Assembly: GCA_016882345.1 (NCBI GenBank)
Contig: VGQR01000126.1
Span: forward strand, 1 to 6,239
Length of the DNA stretch: 6,239 nt
Direction of reading: 5' to 3'
Source of the DNA: Cyanobacteria bacterium K_DeepCast_35m_m2_023
Lineage (GTDB): Bacteria > Cyanobacteriota > Cyanobacteriia > PCC-6307 > Cyanobiaceae
Under the pieces are notes generated by a model. It ran no database searches, had not been told where the DNA came from, and saw only the letters and a program-made list of their open reading frames with translations. This document shows, one piece after another, positions 1-4,878 of this stretch. Position numbers and translations under genes: made by a program. The stretch's first letter is position 1, and every line of letters begins with the position of its first letter.

Positions 1-85
1 AGGGAGTACCGGGCATTCAGGACACAAGAGGACCAAGACCATGCAACGTGAACCGAACCATCAACAAGCTTTACCGGGGGGAAGC

Positions 86-283
86 ATGACCAGCCACGAA
101 CTCGCACGAGAACTGTTGAACGGACCGCAGGGGTCTGTCGAGTCGTACGAGACGATCTCAGAACGGGATGCACTGCAGTGGATCCTAGTGAACGATACCC
201 CCGAGAACGCTGCAGCCATGAATGAGTTGATCGACGAACAGGTCGAGGCGATTGATCGATTGGCCTCAGCTACTGAACTCTGA
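86..283 (+). CDS. Small hypothetical phage protein, 65 aa
   Basis: I do not recognise this protein. It is acidic and probably helical. Its opening residues (MTSHELARELLNGP) resemble the 'EL..xLL..P' openings of many small phage proteins, but that is a weak clue and not a family assignment. I chose the ATG at 86, which follows a run of six G (76-81), because G-runs also precede the starts at 1128 and 2459. An in-frame ATG at 41 has its own AGAGGA Shine-Dalgarno (27-32) and would add 15 residues (MQREPNHQQALPGGS), which look like untranslated sequence. The choice between the two is not certain. The gene is followed within six bases by an intrinsic terminator. Confidence 0.7.
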   Translation: MTSHELARELLNGPQGSVESYETISERDALQWILVNDTPENAAAMNELIDEQVEAIDRLASATEL

Positions 284-288
284 GAACC

Positions 289-332
289 CCCGAGAGTAGG
301 CACTTGCGGGTGCCTACGTTCGGGTGTTTTCT
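289..332 (+). terminator. Intrinsic terminator, TTGCGG-loop class
   Basis: The outer clamp CCCGA (289-293) pairs with TCGGG (320-324). A two-base internal loop follows on each side (GA/GT), then a perfect 8-bp inner stem GTAGGCAC (296-303) with GTGCCTAC (310-317), closed by the hexaloop TTGCGG (304-309). The 3' side runs into TGTTTTCT. It lies just after the stop of the 65 aa gene and before the 229 aa gene. Its design is repeated at 1058-1100 and 2758-2800. Confidence 0.9.
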
Positions 333-363
333 ATGTGTGTCAGTCTCAAAAGGATATAAGCAA

Positions 364-1053
364 ATGCCGGAATACAGATTTTGCGTGTTTACTGGTGCCG
401 AACTGCACGGGGGCACCATTTCAAGCGAGGACTTTGGCGAGGCGAAGATTCTGTTGACCAACAGAGTCGGCAATGACGCCGCAGCGTGGGGCTGGATCGA
501 AAACACGGCGGATGCGGAAGTCACCCCGCTAGAACGTCACGCCATTCGCTGCAGCGTCGTGTGTGACAAGGCCGCTATCCCGATGGCGCGCGTGTTCCGC
601 TGCAATCAGTGCTGCAGGCAATACTGGTCGGCAAGCATCAGCGAGCGCACGCTAGGACGGGTGCCGCGATGTGAACCATGCTGGATGTCTGACGACTATC
701 GCATGCAGCACGTCTGCACAGTGCCCGCACCGATTGAAGACGAAATTCAGCCCTGGCCGTCTCGTCGCGTGCAGGGGGTCACCGGATGGTACAGGGTGAG
801 GTCACAGCGAGAAGACGGCAACTGGACCATTCACCACATTTACGCAATCGATCGTGCTGACGCAATCGCCGAGGGCCGGCTGCATAGGATCTTTGACGAG
901 GCTATGCTCATCGAACGTGCCAATTGGTACGAGTCGATACCCGAGGGGCCTGATGATGTCGTACAGGCGGACATGCGCTTTTTTTATCTGATGGCGGAAC
1001 AGTTCCAAGGGCGTGCTGCACAAGACGGCGACGACGCCACCATCGTAAGTTGA
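364..1053 (+). CDS. Hypothetical protein with a CxxC...CxxC zinc-ribbon-like centre, 229 aa
   Basis: Family not recognised. The centre carries four well-placed cysteines, C80, C83, C103 and C106 (CNQC then 19 residues then CEPC), the spacing expected of a zinc ribbon or treble-clef knuckle. C63, C67 and C84 are extra cysteines nearby. The N-terminus (about 3-30) and a stretch at about 142-172 both look like short beta strands followed by an 'A-x-x-A' helix, possibly two related small domains flanking the metal site. A zinc-bound protein that contacts nucleic acid or another protein is a reasonable inference; no catalytic motif is visible. The ATG at 364 has AAAGGAT (about 349-355) upstream. 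The open frame extends back to a TTG at 304, but that lies inside the preceding terminator and is rejected. A terminator follows directly after the stop. Confidence 0.85.
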   Translation: MPEYRFCVFTGAELHGGTISSEDFGEAKILLTNRVGNDAAAWGWIENTADAEVTPLERHAIRCSVVCDKAAIPMARVFRCNQCCRQYWSASISERTLGRVPRCEPCWMSDDYRMQHVCTVPAPIEDEIQPWPSRRVQGVTGWYRVRSQREDGNWTIHHIYAIDRADAIAEGRLHRIFDEAMLIERANWYESIPEGPDDVVQADMRFFYLMAEQFQGRAAQDGDDATIVS

Positions 1054-1057
1054 GAAA

Positions 1058-1100
1058 TCCGACAGGCGGCGCTTGCGGGCGCCGCCGATCGGGTGTTTTT
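1058..1100 (+). terminator. Intrinsic terminator, TTGCGG-loop class
   Basis: The outer clamp TCCGA (1058-1062) pairs with TCGGG (1089-1093), including one T-G wobble. CA and GA form an internal loop. The inner stem GGCGGCGC (1065-1072) pairs perfectly with GCGCCGCC (1079-1086) around the hexaloop TTGCGG (1073-1078). The tail TGTTTTTG is followed by another T-run. The plan is the same as at 289-332, but the inner-stem sequence is completely different. Confidence 0.92.
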
Positions 1101-1114
1101 GTTTTTTCACGTCA

Positions 1115-1122
1115 GGGGGGGG
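1115..1122 (+). promoter_or_regulatory. G8 tract serving as Shine-Dalgarno for the 275 aa gene
   Basis: Eight consecutive G lie five bases before the ATG at 1128. No GGAGG-type site is nearer, so this run is the likely ribosome-binding site. A homopolymer of this length can slip in replication and change spacing. Similar runs occur at 76-81 (G6) and 2445-2452 (G8). Confidence 0.6.
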
Positions 1123-1127
1123 TTGCC

Positions 1128-1955
1128 ATGCCGCTGTTATCCACGAATACAAAAACCCGAAAGCTTGCCGCAACCGAGTCAGGATATCGCGGCACGATCC
1201 TAAACTTGGCGCCAGCATGGGAGGCCGGCATCGTCACCAGCAAGGGGAAAAAGCTGAGTCTCTGTACCAGCAGTGTCGGTAGTTGCCGGAGCGCCTGTGT
1301 CGGTTTCGTTGCCGGGCTGCATGAATTCCCCAAGAACCAGCAGATTAAACGGGAAAAAACCCTTTATTGGTGGGACCGTCCCGGCGACTTTCGCGCGCAG
1401 CTCATCCACGAACTGCGGGCGTTTCGGCATGCATGCCGAGTGGCTAACGTCCACGGCATTGTTCGATTGAATGGGGGTACGGATCTTGCATGGTGGGGCG
1501 ACACACACCCCGAGCAGCCTGGCAAGTGCGCTTGCATTCCGCAAGAGGTGCCGGAGCTGCAGTTTGTTGAATACACGGCGCACGCGCCGACAAAAGTCGG
1601 CTTTCGCGATAGCGACCTGCCGTCAAACGTCCGACTAACGTACAGCAGAAAAATAGCAACGCGCGACCACGTCGCGGCGGAATGCCTGGAGCTTGGACGC
1701 CCCGTCGCCATTGTGTTTACGGATGGAGCATCGACCGGTCCGCGAGTGCCTCGCATTCGGCTTCCGCGTACGTGGTCAATCGGCGGTGTTTTTGCTCCGG
1801 TTGTCGATGGGGACTTGCATGACCTGCACAGCCTCACCGCAGCGGCGCAGGGCATCAGCAACGGCAAGTACATCGTCGGACTGCGAGCAAAGACCAACAG
1901 CCAGGCGAGACTACGCGACATGATCCGCACAGGGTTCGCCATTGTGCTGAAGTGA
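1128..1955 (+). CDS. Phage protein of the DUF7227 / GP88-like family, 275 aa
   Basis: I recognise this from memory as a phage family of unknown function (DUF7227, related in style to mycobacteriophage 'gene product 88'). The family hallmarks are in order: an N-terminal 'LSTNxKTxK' (4-12), 'NLAPA' (26-30), a cysteine cluster C46-x6-C53-x3-C57 within LCTSSVGSCRSACVG, an 'R-x-N-G-G-T-D-L-x-W' motif (113-122), 'YS(R/K)K' (172-175), and a C-terminal 'DGDLHDL...IVGLRAK' (228-255). Length is about what I expect. The clustered cysteines suggest a metal or iron-sulfur site, but no activity is established to my knowledge. The ATG at 1128 follows a G8 tract (1115-1122). The open frame continues upstream through the terminator and is not coding there. 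The 125 aa gene follows 29 bases after the stop with no hairpin between, so the two probably share a transcript. Confidence 0.9.
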   Translation: MPLLSTNTKTRKLAATESGYRGTILNLAPAWEAGIVTSKGKKLSLCTSSVGSCRSACVGFVAGLHEFPKNQQIKREKTLYWWDRPGDFRAQLIHELRAFRHACRVANVHGIVRLNGGTDLAWWGDTHPEQPGKCACIPQEVPELQFVEYTAHAPTKVGFRDSDLPSNVRLTYSRKIATRDHVAAECLELGRPVAIVFTDGASTGPRVPRIRLPRTWSIGGVFAPVVDGDLHDLHSLTAAAQGISNGKYIVGLRAKTNSQARLRDMIRTGFAIVLK

Positions 1956-1984
1956 CTTACGACAACTTTTTTGGAGATTGCCCC

Positions 1985-2362
1985 GTGAAAATGAAACCCT
2001 ATCACAGCGAATCACGCACCATTTTCTACGTTTACGACGATGCGGACGAAGTCTGCGACTTTTTGGAAATTGGGCAGCGCCGCACGTTCGGCGGCGGTCG
2101 CAAGTACGTGGTCAAACTGATCGATCACGCGGCCCAAAAGGTCGGCGTTTCGCGCGTGTTCGATGCGCGAGTAGACACTCGGATATTGTGGGTGAAAATT
2201 GGTGTCTTGGTTGCTCGCAGCTCGTATGACACCGACGCACCCAAACAAGAGCTGATCGAACATATCCAGACTCTGAACGGTCTGATCGATGGGCAGGATG
2301 ACAGTCTAGGTGAGATGCTCGCACCAATCGTGGCCATGCTCGAAAAGATGGTGTCAGGTTGA
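1985..2362 (+). CDS. Hypothetical protein, 125 aa
   Basis: No family recognised. The N-terminal half (10-75) alternates predicted strands (RTIFYVYDD, KYVVKLID, ILWVKIGVLVA) with short loops, suggesting a compact beta-rich fold. A glycine-rich turn sits at 36-38. The last 40 residues look helical and hydrophobic at regular intervals (LAPIVAMLEKMV). The GTG at 1985 is preferred because GGAGA (1973-1977) lies seven bases upstream; the ATG at 1991, two codons later, is 13 bases away. A GTG at 1952 overlaps the stop of the previous gene but has no ribosome site. It is probably co-transcribed with the 275 aa gene. I see only weak pairing after its stop and no convincing terminator. Confidence 0.8.
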   Translation: MKMKPYHSESRTIFYVYDDADEVCDFLEIGQRRTFGGGRKYVVKLIDHAAQKVGVSRVFDARVDTRILWVKIGVLVARSSYDTDAPKQELIEHIQTLNGLIDGQDDSLGEMLAPIVAMLEKMVSG

Positions 2363-2396
2363 AATTCTGACATGGGCTGAAAACTGTTTTTGTCCA

Positions 2397-2425
2397 TTGA
2401 CATGGACCGCTTGCTCCGATATTGT
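2397..2425 (+). promoter_or_regulatory. Sigma70-type promoter TTGACA-N17-TATTGT
   Basis: The -35 box TTGACA (2397-2402) is a perfect consensus and is separated by exactly 17 bases from TATTGT (2420-2425), four of six to the -10 consensus. It lies in the gap between the 125 aa and 98 aa genes, with an expected transcript start near 2432, 25-30 bases before the ATG at 2459. This is the clearest promoter in the window and would drive the 98 aa gene and, by read-through, the block beyond. Confidence 0.75.
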
Positions 2426-2444
2426 TTTTGTGGCACAACAACAA

Positions 2445-2452
2445 GGGGGGGG
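2445..2452 (+). promoter_or_regulatory. G8 tract serving as Shine-Dalgarno for the 98 aa gene
   Basis: Eight consecutive G sit six bases upstream of the ATG at 2459, matching the arrangement before the ATG at 1128. Its position between the promoter and this ATG also favours the start at 2459 over upstream alternatives. Confidence 0.6.
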
Positions 2453-2458
2453 ACGAAC

Positions 2459-2755
2459 ATGACAATTCAGTTAAGCTGCTTTGGAGGCACCATTTGCGGA
2501 TCCGATCATCATGCCGATCTGTTATCCGCAATCAATGAGTCCGGCATGGTGCAGGTCTGGCGACTTCAACAGGGAATTACGTTTGGCGACTCGTTGGTGC
2601 GTGAAGTCGACAGAACGCGATTGTACGTGGCGGTCTTGAATTGCCTACTTCACAACGCACGCAGCGAGGGTATTGATCTGTGTGCGTGGATCCCAACGAA
2701 TGCACACGCCGGGCTCCAAGGACCGGTAGCTGCTCTGCGAGTTAAGGAGGAGTGA
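2459..2755 (+). CDS. Hypothetical protein, 98 aa
   Basis: No recognised family. The protein begins with a cysteine- and glycine-containing stretch (SCFGGTICGSDHH), followed by a likely helix (19-28), strands around VQVWRLQQG and a hydrophobic helix near 54-66 (LYVAVLNCLLHNA). Three further features are C62, C75 and the His pair at 17-18. A metal site is possible, but the spacing matches no motif I know. The open frame extends upstream to a TTG at 2390, which would precede the promoter's expected transcript start, so the ATG at 2459 with its G8 ribosome site is chosen. A terminator begins three bases after the stop. Confidence 0.8.
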   Translation: MTIQLSCFGGTICGSDHHADLLSAINESGMVQVWRLQQGITFGDSLVREVDRTRLYVAVLNCLLHNARSEGIDLCAWIPTNAHAGLQGPVAALRVKEE

Positions 2756-2757
2756 TT

Positions 2758-2800
2758 CCGAGTGCCCCCGCTTGCGAGCGGGGCTGGTCGGGGTTTCTTC
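2758..2800 (+). terminator. Intrinsic terminator, TTGCGA-loop class
   Basis: CCGA (2758-2761) pairs with TCGG (2788-2791). After a small internal loop, CCCCGC (2766-2771) pairs with GCGGGG (2778-2783), and G2764 with C2784 around a bulged C. The loop is TTGCGA (2772-2777). The tail is GGTTTCTTC with a further T-run at 2804-2808. It is the third copy of the clamp-plus-hexaloop plan. Its tail CGGGGTTTCTTC (2789-2800) recurs exactly at 5459-5470. Confidence 0.85.
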
Positions 2801-2822
2801 GCATTTTTGTAAGGGGCTGCTG

Positions 2823-3065
2823 ATGGATCAGAAACTTTTGCGAGTTGGCGGTGTGCAGGTCCGCCTCATTCGTCGATTGTCTGTCGGGCGTACGTACTGG
2901 CGCGTTGATGTTTTCATTGAGGGCGAGTGGTATTACATGGCGACATTTGAACGCCGTCCTACACGCGAATCGCTCTTGCCTGATGTGCAGCAACTGTTGG
3001 TCGATGTTGCCGCGCAATTGTCGCAGACCGCTGATGAGAACGGGTGGGTGGTGCATGAAACCTGA
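2823..3065 (+). CDS. Hypothetical protein, 80 aa; first gene of a four-gene overlapping block
   Basis: No family recognised. The predicted layout is a beta meander (residues 5-43, with VQVRLIRRLS, YWRVDVFIEG and EWYYMATFE) followed by an amphipathic helix (53-70), a common small alpha/beta arrangement in phage proteins. The ATG at 2823 is preceded by AAGGGG (2811-2816). It begins just after the TTGCGA-loop terminator, so expression needs read-through or an unseen promoter. Its last eleven bases overlap the start of the next gene, which implies coupled translation. Confidence 0.83.
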   Translation: MDQKLLRVGGVQVRLIRRLSVGRTYWRVDVFIEGEWYYMATFERRPTRESLLPDVQQLLVDVAAQLSQTADENGWVVHET

Positions 3066-3255
3066 AACCGATGCTTTTGAATTGCACGCAGCTACGGCAC
3101 GCGGTCACAGGCGTTTGCAGGTCCGTGATCAATGCCGGAATCGTCAGGTGGAGTTGTTTGACCGTGGGCTGAACGACTTGGACGGACAGCAGTTGCTGTT
3201 TAACAGCGACCCAGGCGACCTACAGAACCCTCGCACGCAGGAAAATCGACAATGA
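3055..3255 (+). CDS. Hypothetical protein, 66 aa
   Basis: No family recognised. It is a polar, Gln/Asn/Arg/Asp-rich protein without hydrophobic segments, likely helical around residues 10-45 and disordered at the C-terminus (SDPGDLQNPRTQENRQ). The frame stays open upstream to 2845, but that part runs antiphase through the 80 aa gene. The ATG at 3055 overlaps that gene by 11 bases, and the stop overlaps the next gene as ATGA (3252-3255). Position between two coupled genes is the main support for its reality. The start has no strong Shine-Dalgarno, in keeping with reinitiation. Confidence 0.7.
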   Translation: MKPETDAFELHAATARGHRRLQVRDQCRNRQVELFDRGLNDLDGQQLLFNSDPGDLQNPRTQENRQ

Positions 3256-3476
3256 GCAATCCGTGGCCGATGGACCTCGATTTGACCGAACGAATTCCTT
3301 TCTTGCTTGCCGATTGCGTGGCCAGCGACGACAAAGCCGCTCGTCATTGTGCGGCGATGTTTTCGGCGCAATTGGAATCGCCGACGATTGATTTTGCTTC
3401 GTTTCGCCTTGGCTACATTGCCGGGCGTACCCTGTTTGAAAATGCTGACTTCTCTGGAGATCATCCCGATGCGTAA
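3252..3476 (+). CDS. Hypothetical protein, 74 aa
   Basis: No family recognised. It appears mostly helical: residues 9-41 (DLTERIPFLLADCVASDDKA and following) and 46-64 (TIDFASFRLGYIAGRTLFE), with an acidic C-terminal tail. The ATG at 3252 is joined to the previous stop (ATGA) and has AGGAAAA (3239-3245) upstream at good spacing. The TAA stop (3474-3476) lies inside the next gene's first codons, an 8-base overlap. Confidence 0.8.
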   Translation: MSNPWPMDLDLTERIPFLLADCVASDDKAARHCAAMFSAQLESPTIDFASFRLGYIAGRTLFENADFSGDHPDA

Positions 3477-3849
3477 AAAGAACGAGCTTGCCGAACTGTT
3501 CGACGTGACACAGATTTCCGCCCCTACCGGCTTTAGACCGTGGGATGATATGAAAGCTTTTTGTACCACGTTAAGCAAGCTTATGGTGGTGTGGAGCTGG
3601 GGCGCGACCGGATGGTGTCAAATGTCGCCGTATGTGTTGCGATTTCGCGTGAGCGGCAAATTGCATCGCGGCTATGTTTTTGTGTGCGTGACACACGCAG
3701 ATTTGTTTCACGTGGTTCTCACCACCAAAAAAAACCAAGTTGTCAAAACCATCACGGATCTGTTCGTGGGCGACTTCGTCGAGACACTTGACGCGGTTAT
3801 CGAAACCGCACCCGCCACGGAGGTGCCATGCGATACAAATCAATGTTGA
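3469..3849 (+). CDS. Hypothetical phage protein, 126 aa
   Basis: There is no firm assignment. After a charged N-terminus there is a helix (28-40), a Trp/Gly-rich segment (WSWGATGW, 42-49), then a run of strands (VLRFRVSG, GYVFVCVTHADLFHVVLTT, VVKTITDLFV) and a final acidic helix (103-113). This strand-rich pattern with 'LRF...HKGYV-like...DLF.V' resembles small proteins I recall from many phages and conjugative elements, but I cannot name the family. The ATG at 3469 has GGAGA (3456-3460) eight to nine bases upstream and overlaps the previous gene by 8 bases. Longer in-frame extensions back to 3307 lie antiphase in that gene. It is the last gene before the terminator at 3872. Its 3' end contains an unusually good ribosome site leading to an 8-codon frame. 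Confidence 0.85.
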   Translation: MRKKNELAELFDVTQISAPTGFRPWDDMKAFCTTLSKLMVVWSWGATGWCQMSPYVLRFRVSGKLHRGYVFVCVTHADLFHVVLTTKKNQVVKTITDLFVGDFVETLDAVIETAPATEVPCDTNQC

Positions 3850-3854
3850 AGTAA
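3819..3854 (+). other. Strong Shine-Dalgarno with an 8-codon open frame (MRYKSMLK)
   Basis: GGAGG (3819-3823) is followed four bases later by an ATG at 3828 that opens only eight codons before TAA (3852-3854), overlapping the stop of the 126 aa gene in another frame. It could be a leader peptide, a remnant of a deleted gene start, or chance. No downstream reading frame continues it. Confidence 0.35.
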
Positions 3855-3871
3855 CACACCCAAGCAGACAC

Positions 3872-3901
3872 AAACCCCGCTGCGAGTGCAGCGGGGTTTT
3901 T
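3872..3901 (+). terminator. Strong intrinsic terminator, GAGT-loop class
   Basis: A perfect 12-bp stem pairs AAACCCCGCTGC (3872-3883) with GCAGCGGGGTTT (3888-3899) around the tetraloop GAGT (3884-3887), followed by more T. It closes the four-gene block 2823-3849. The loop and its closing GC pairs are the same as in the hairpin at 6175-6203. Confidence 0.95.
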
Positions 3902-3924
3902 GGCGGAACACAACTAGGAGGCGC

Positions 3925-3951
3925 ATGTGGAAACTGATTGTCGTCGAGTAG
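3925..3951 (+). other. Alternative ATG opening an 8-codon frame (MWKLIVVE) over the start of the 240 aa gene
   Basis: The sequence ATGTG at 3925-3929 contains two starts in different frames. The ATG (3925) gives eight codons to TAG (3949-3951); the GTG (3927) opens the 240 aa gene. Both share AGGAGG (3916-3921). Ribosomes choosing the ATG would make only the octapeptide, which could reduce output of the main gene. Confidence 0.4.
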
Positions 3952-4649
3952 CGTGGTTTAGCGCGAAAATAGTACGCGAGATTATCGCCGGCAACTTGGT
4001 CAGAGCGACATGTCCTGACAGTCCTGACAGTAGCTGCATGCTGATCTGGTCTGCCGATATTCACGAGCAGATTGATCAACTCTTGCTTGACGCGATTGAC
4101 GATACACGCCGACACAATGACGACGACACAGCGATTTCGCCACAGGATTGCAACACGTGGAAAGCGCTGAATTCAAAGGTTGCAGCGGTGAACAACGCAA
4201 ATCGAATCGCCCTTGCTCTGCACCCGGTACTTTACGACATTTTTGCGCCGCTTGTCGGTCAAAAGGTCGTCACAGCCGATGGTGTACTCAAGACAAAGGT
4301 TGCACGGCTTATGCCTGCTTTGCCTGATACCGATGTGCTCCGCGTGCATCGCCCTCGCTGTCAGGAGTCCCTGACGTGGACAGTGACGACATGGACGCTG
4401 GTCAATCACGGTGCTGCCGGCGACTACAAAAACCGACGTGTTGAACAACACCGAGCTGCAATAGACATTGGAACCTTGGACAACGGCGTTTTGATTGATG
4501 TCGAGAGTAACATGGACCCGTTGCGCGTCGATTATAACGTAGATGAGATTTGGGCCGAAATCGCAACGCTCACCGCAGCAAGGAAAGCGGAGAAAAGATC
4601 ACAGCGCGCGATTCGTGCTGCCATAAATAAACTGTCGGAATTTTTATGA
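3927..4649 (+). CDS. Hypothetical protein, 240 aa
   Basis: No family recognised. It is a soluble protein without signal or membrane segments. The N-terminal third is helical (45-62, acidic). A conserved-looking core lies at 78-125 (helix, then IALALHPVLYDIFAPLVG and VVTADGVLKTK). Residues 146-195 look beta-rich (SLTWTVTTWTLVN, AAIDIGTLDNGVLIDVES), and the last 35 residues form a basic helix (TAARKAEKRSQRAIRAAINK). Cys29, Cys37, Cys75 and Cys145 do not form a metal pattern. The GTG at 3927 sits five bases after AGGAGG (3916-3921); the next in-frame ATG is residue 38. Residues 30-35 come from a tandem repeat TCCTGACAG x2 (4013-4030). It follows a strong terminator, and I see no clear promoter before it. 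Confidence 0.82.
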   Translation: METDCRRVAWFSAKIVREIIAGNLVRATCPDSPDSSCMLIWSADIHEQIDQLLLDAIDDTRRHNDDDTAISPQDCNTWKALNSKVAAVNNANRIALALHPVLYDIFAPLVGQKVVTADGVLKTKVARLMPALPDTDVLRVHRPRCQESLTWTVTTWTLVNHGAAGDYKNRRVEQHRAAIDIGTLDNGVLIDVESNMDPLRVDYNVDEIWAEIATLTAARKAEKRSQRAIRAAINKLSEFL

Positions 4650-4650
4650 C

Positions 4651-4683
4651 GACACAGTGTTCTTATGAGGTGACACAGTGTTC
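4651..4683 (+). repeat. Two direct copies of GACACAGTGTTC, 21 bp apart, each with a 9-bp palindrome
   Basis: GACACAGTGTTC occurs at 4651-4662 and again at 4672-4683. Each copy contains ACAC-A-GTGT, a dyad of two 4-bp arms. The 21-bp period is two helical turns, so both would face the same side of DNA, as paired operator sites do. The second copy contains the GTG start at 4678, so a bound protein would sit on the start of the following gene. A local duplication of the start region is the other explanation. Confidence 0.5.
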
Positions 4684-4828
4684 ACAGACGACGAATTGAC
4701 GGCAGCGGTGAATCTGCTGACGGATTGTGTTGCACAACATTTGCACGTTCGAGACGCTGAGAGAGGCGCAGGCAGCGGCTGCCGCGTGGAATCTGGAATT
4801 GGTCAAACAAGACAAGCGGAGGAACTGA
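4678..4828 (+). pseudogene. Small gene apparently split by a +1 frameshift (about 49 aa if restored)
   Basis: From the GTG at 4678 (GAGG at 4667-4670, seven bases upstream) the first 23 codons give MFTDDELTAAVNLLTDCVAQ and LH, a sound amphipathic helix. Around 4747 coding character moves to the next frame, which reads FETLREAQAAAAAWNLELVK and QDKRRN to a TGA at 4826-4828. The unshifted frame there is Gly/Arg-rich (AERGAGSGCRVESGIGQT) and looks out of phase. Skipping one base at 4747 joins the two halves into a 49 aa protein. The unshifted frame stays open to 5112, so automatic annotation would give one 144 aa gene. Possible causes are an indel mutation, a sequencing error or programmed +1 shifting. 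A separate 33 aa gene from the GTG at 4727 is possible but has no ribosome site. Confidence 0.55.
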
Positions 4829-4858
4829 CGATGATCGAGACGAGTGACACACAACACA

Positions 4859-4878
4859 ACTGGGAGGTGAAAACGATG
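4859..4878 (+). repeat. Start-associated module, copy 1 (ACTGGGAG + ATG)
   Basis: ACTGGGAG (4859-4866) is followed by GTGAAAACG and the ATG at 4876. It is preceded by an ACACACAACAC tract. It is the most diverged of four copies; the others are at 5193, 5473 and 5933. GGGAG is the ribosome-binding core. Confidence 0.7.

Noticed and set aside
1..17. Possible 3' half of a terminator at the window edge
   Set aside because: GAGTACCGGGCATT resembles the 3' arm and tail seen at 6185-6203, but the 5' arm lies outside the window, so pairing cannot be shown.
1364..2005. Minus-strand open frame (213 aa) opposite the 275 aa phage gene
   Set aside because: The + strand gene carries clear family motifs over the same bases; the antisense product is Ser/Arg-rich and without motifs.
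2354..2395. Terminator after the 125 aa gene
   Set aside because: Only 4-bp pairings (TCAG/CTGA, GACA/TGTC) precede the T-run at 2387-2391; too weak to call.
4013..4030. Tandem TCCTGACAG x2
   Set aside because: Only two 9-bp copies inside a coding region, encoding PDS-PDS; most likely a local slippage duplication.
4646..4699. 17-codon frame from an ATG overlapping the stop of the 240 aa gene
   Set aside because: The ATGA overlap is tempting, but there is no ribosome site, and the peptide merely translates the two direct repeats.
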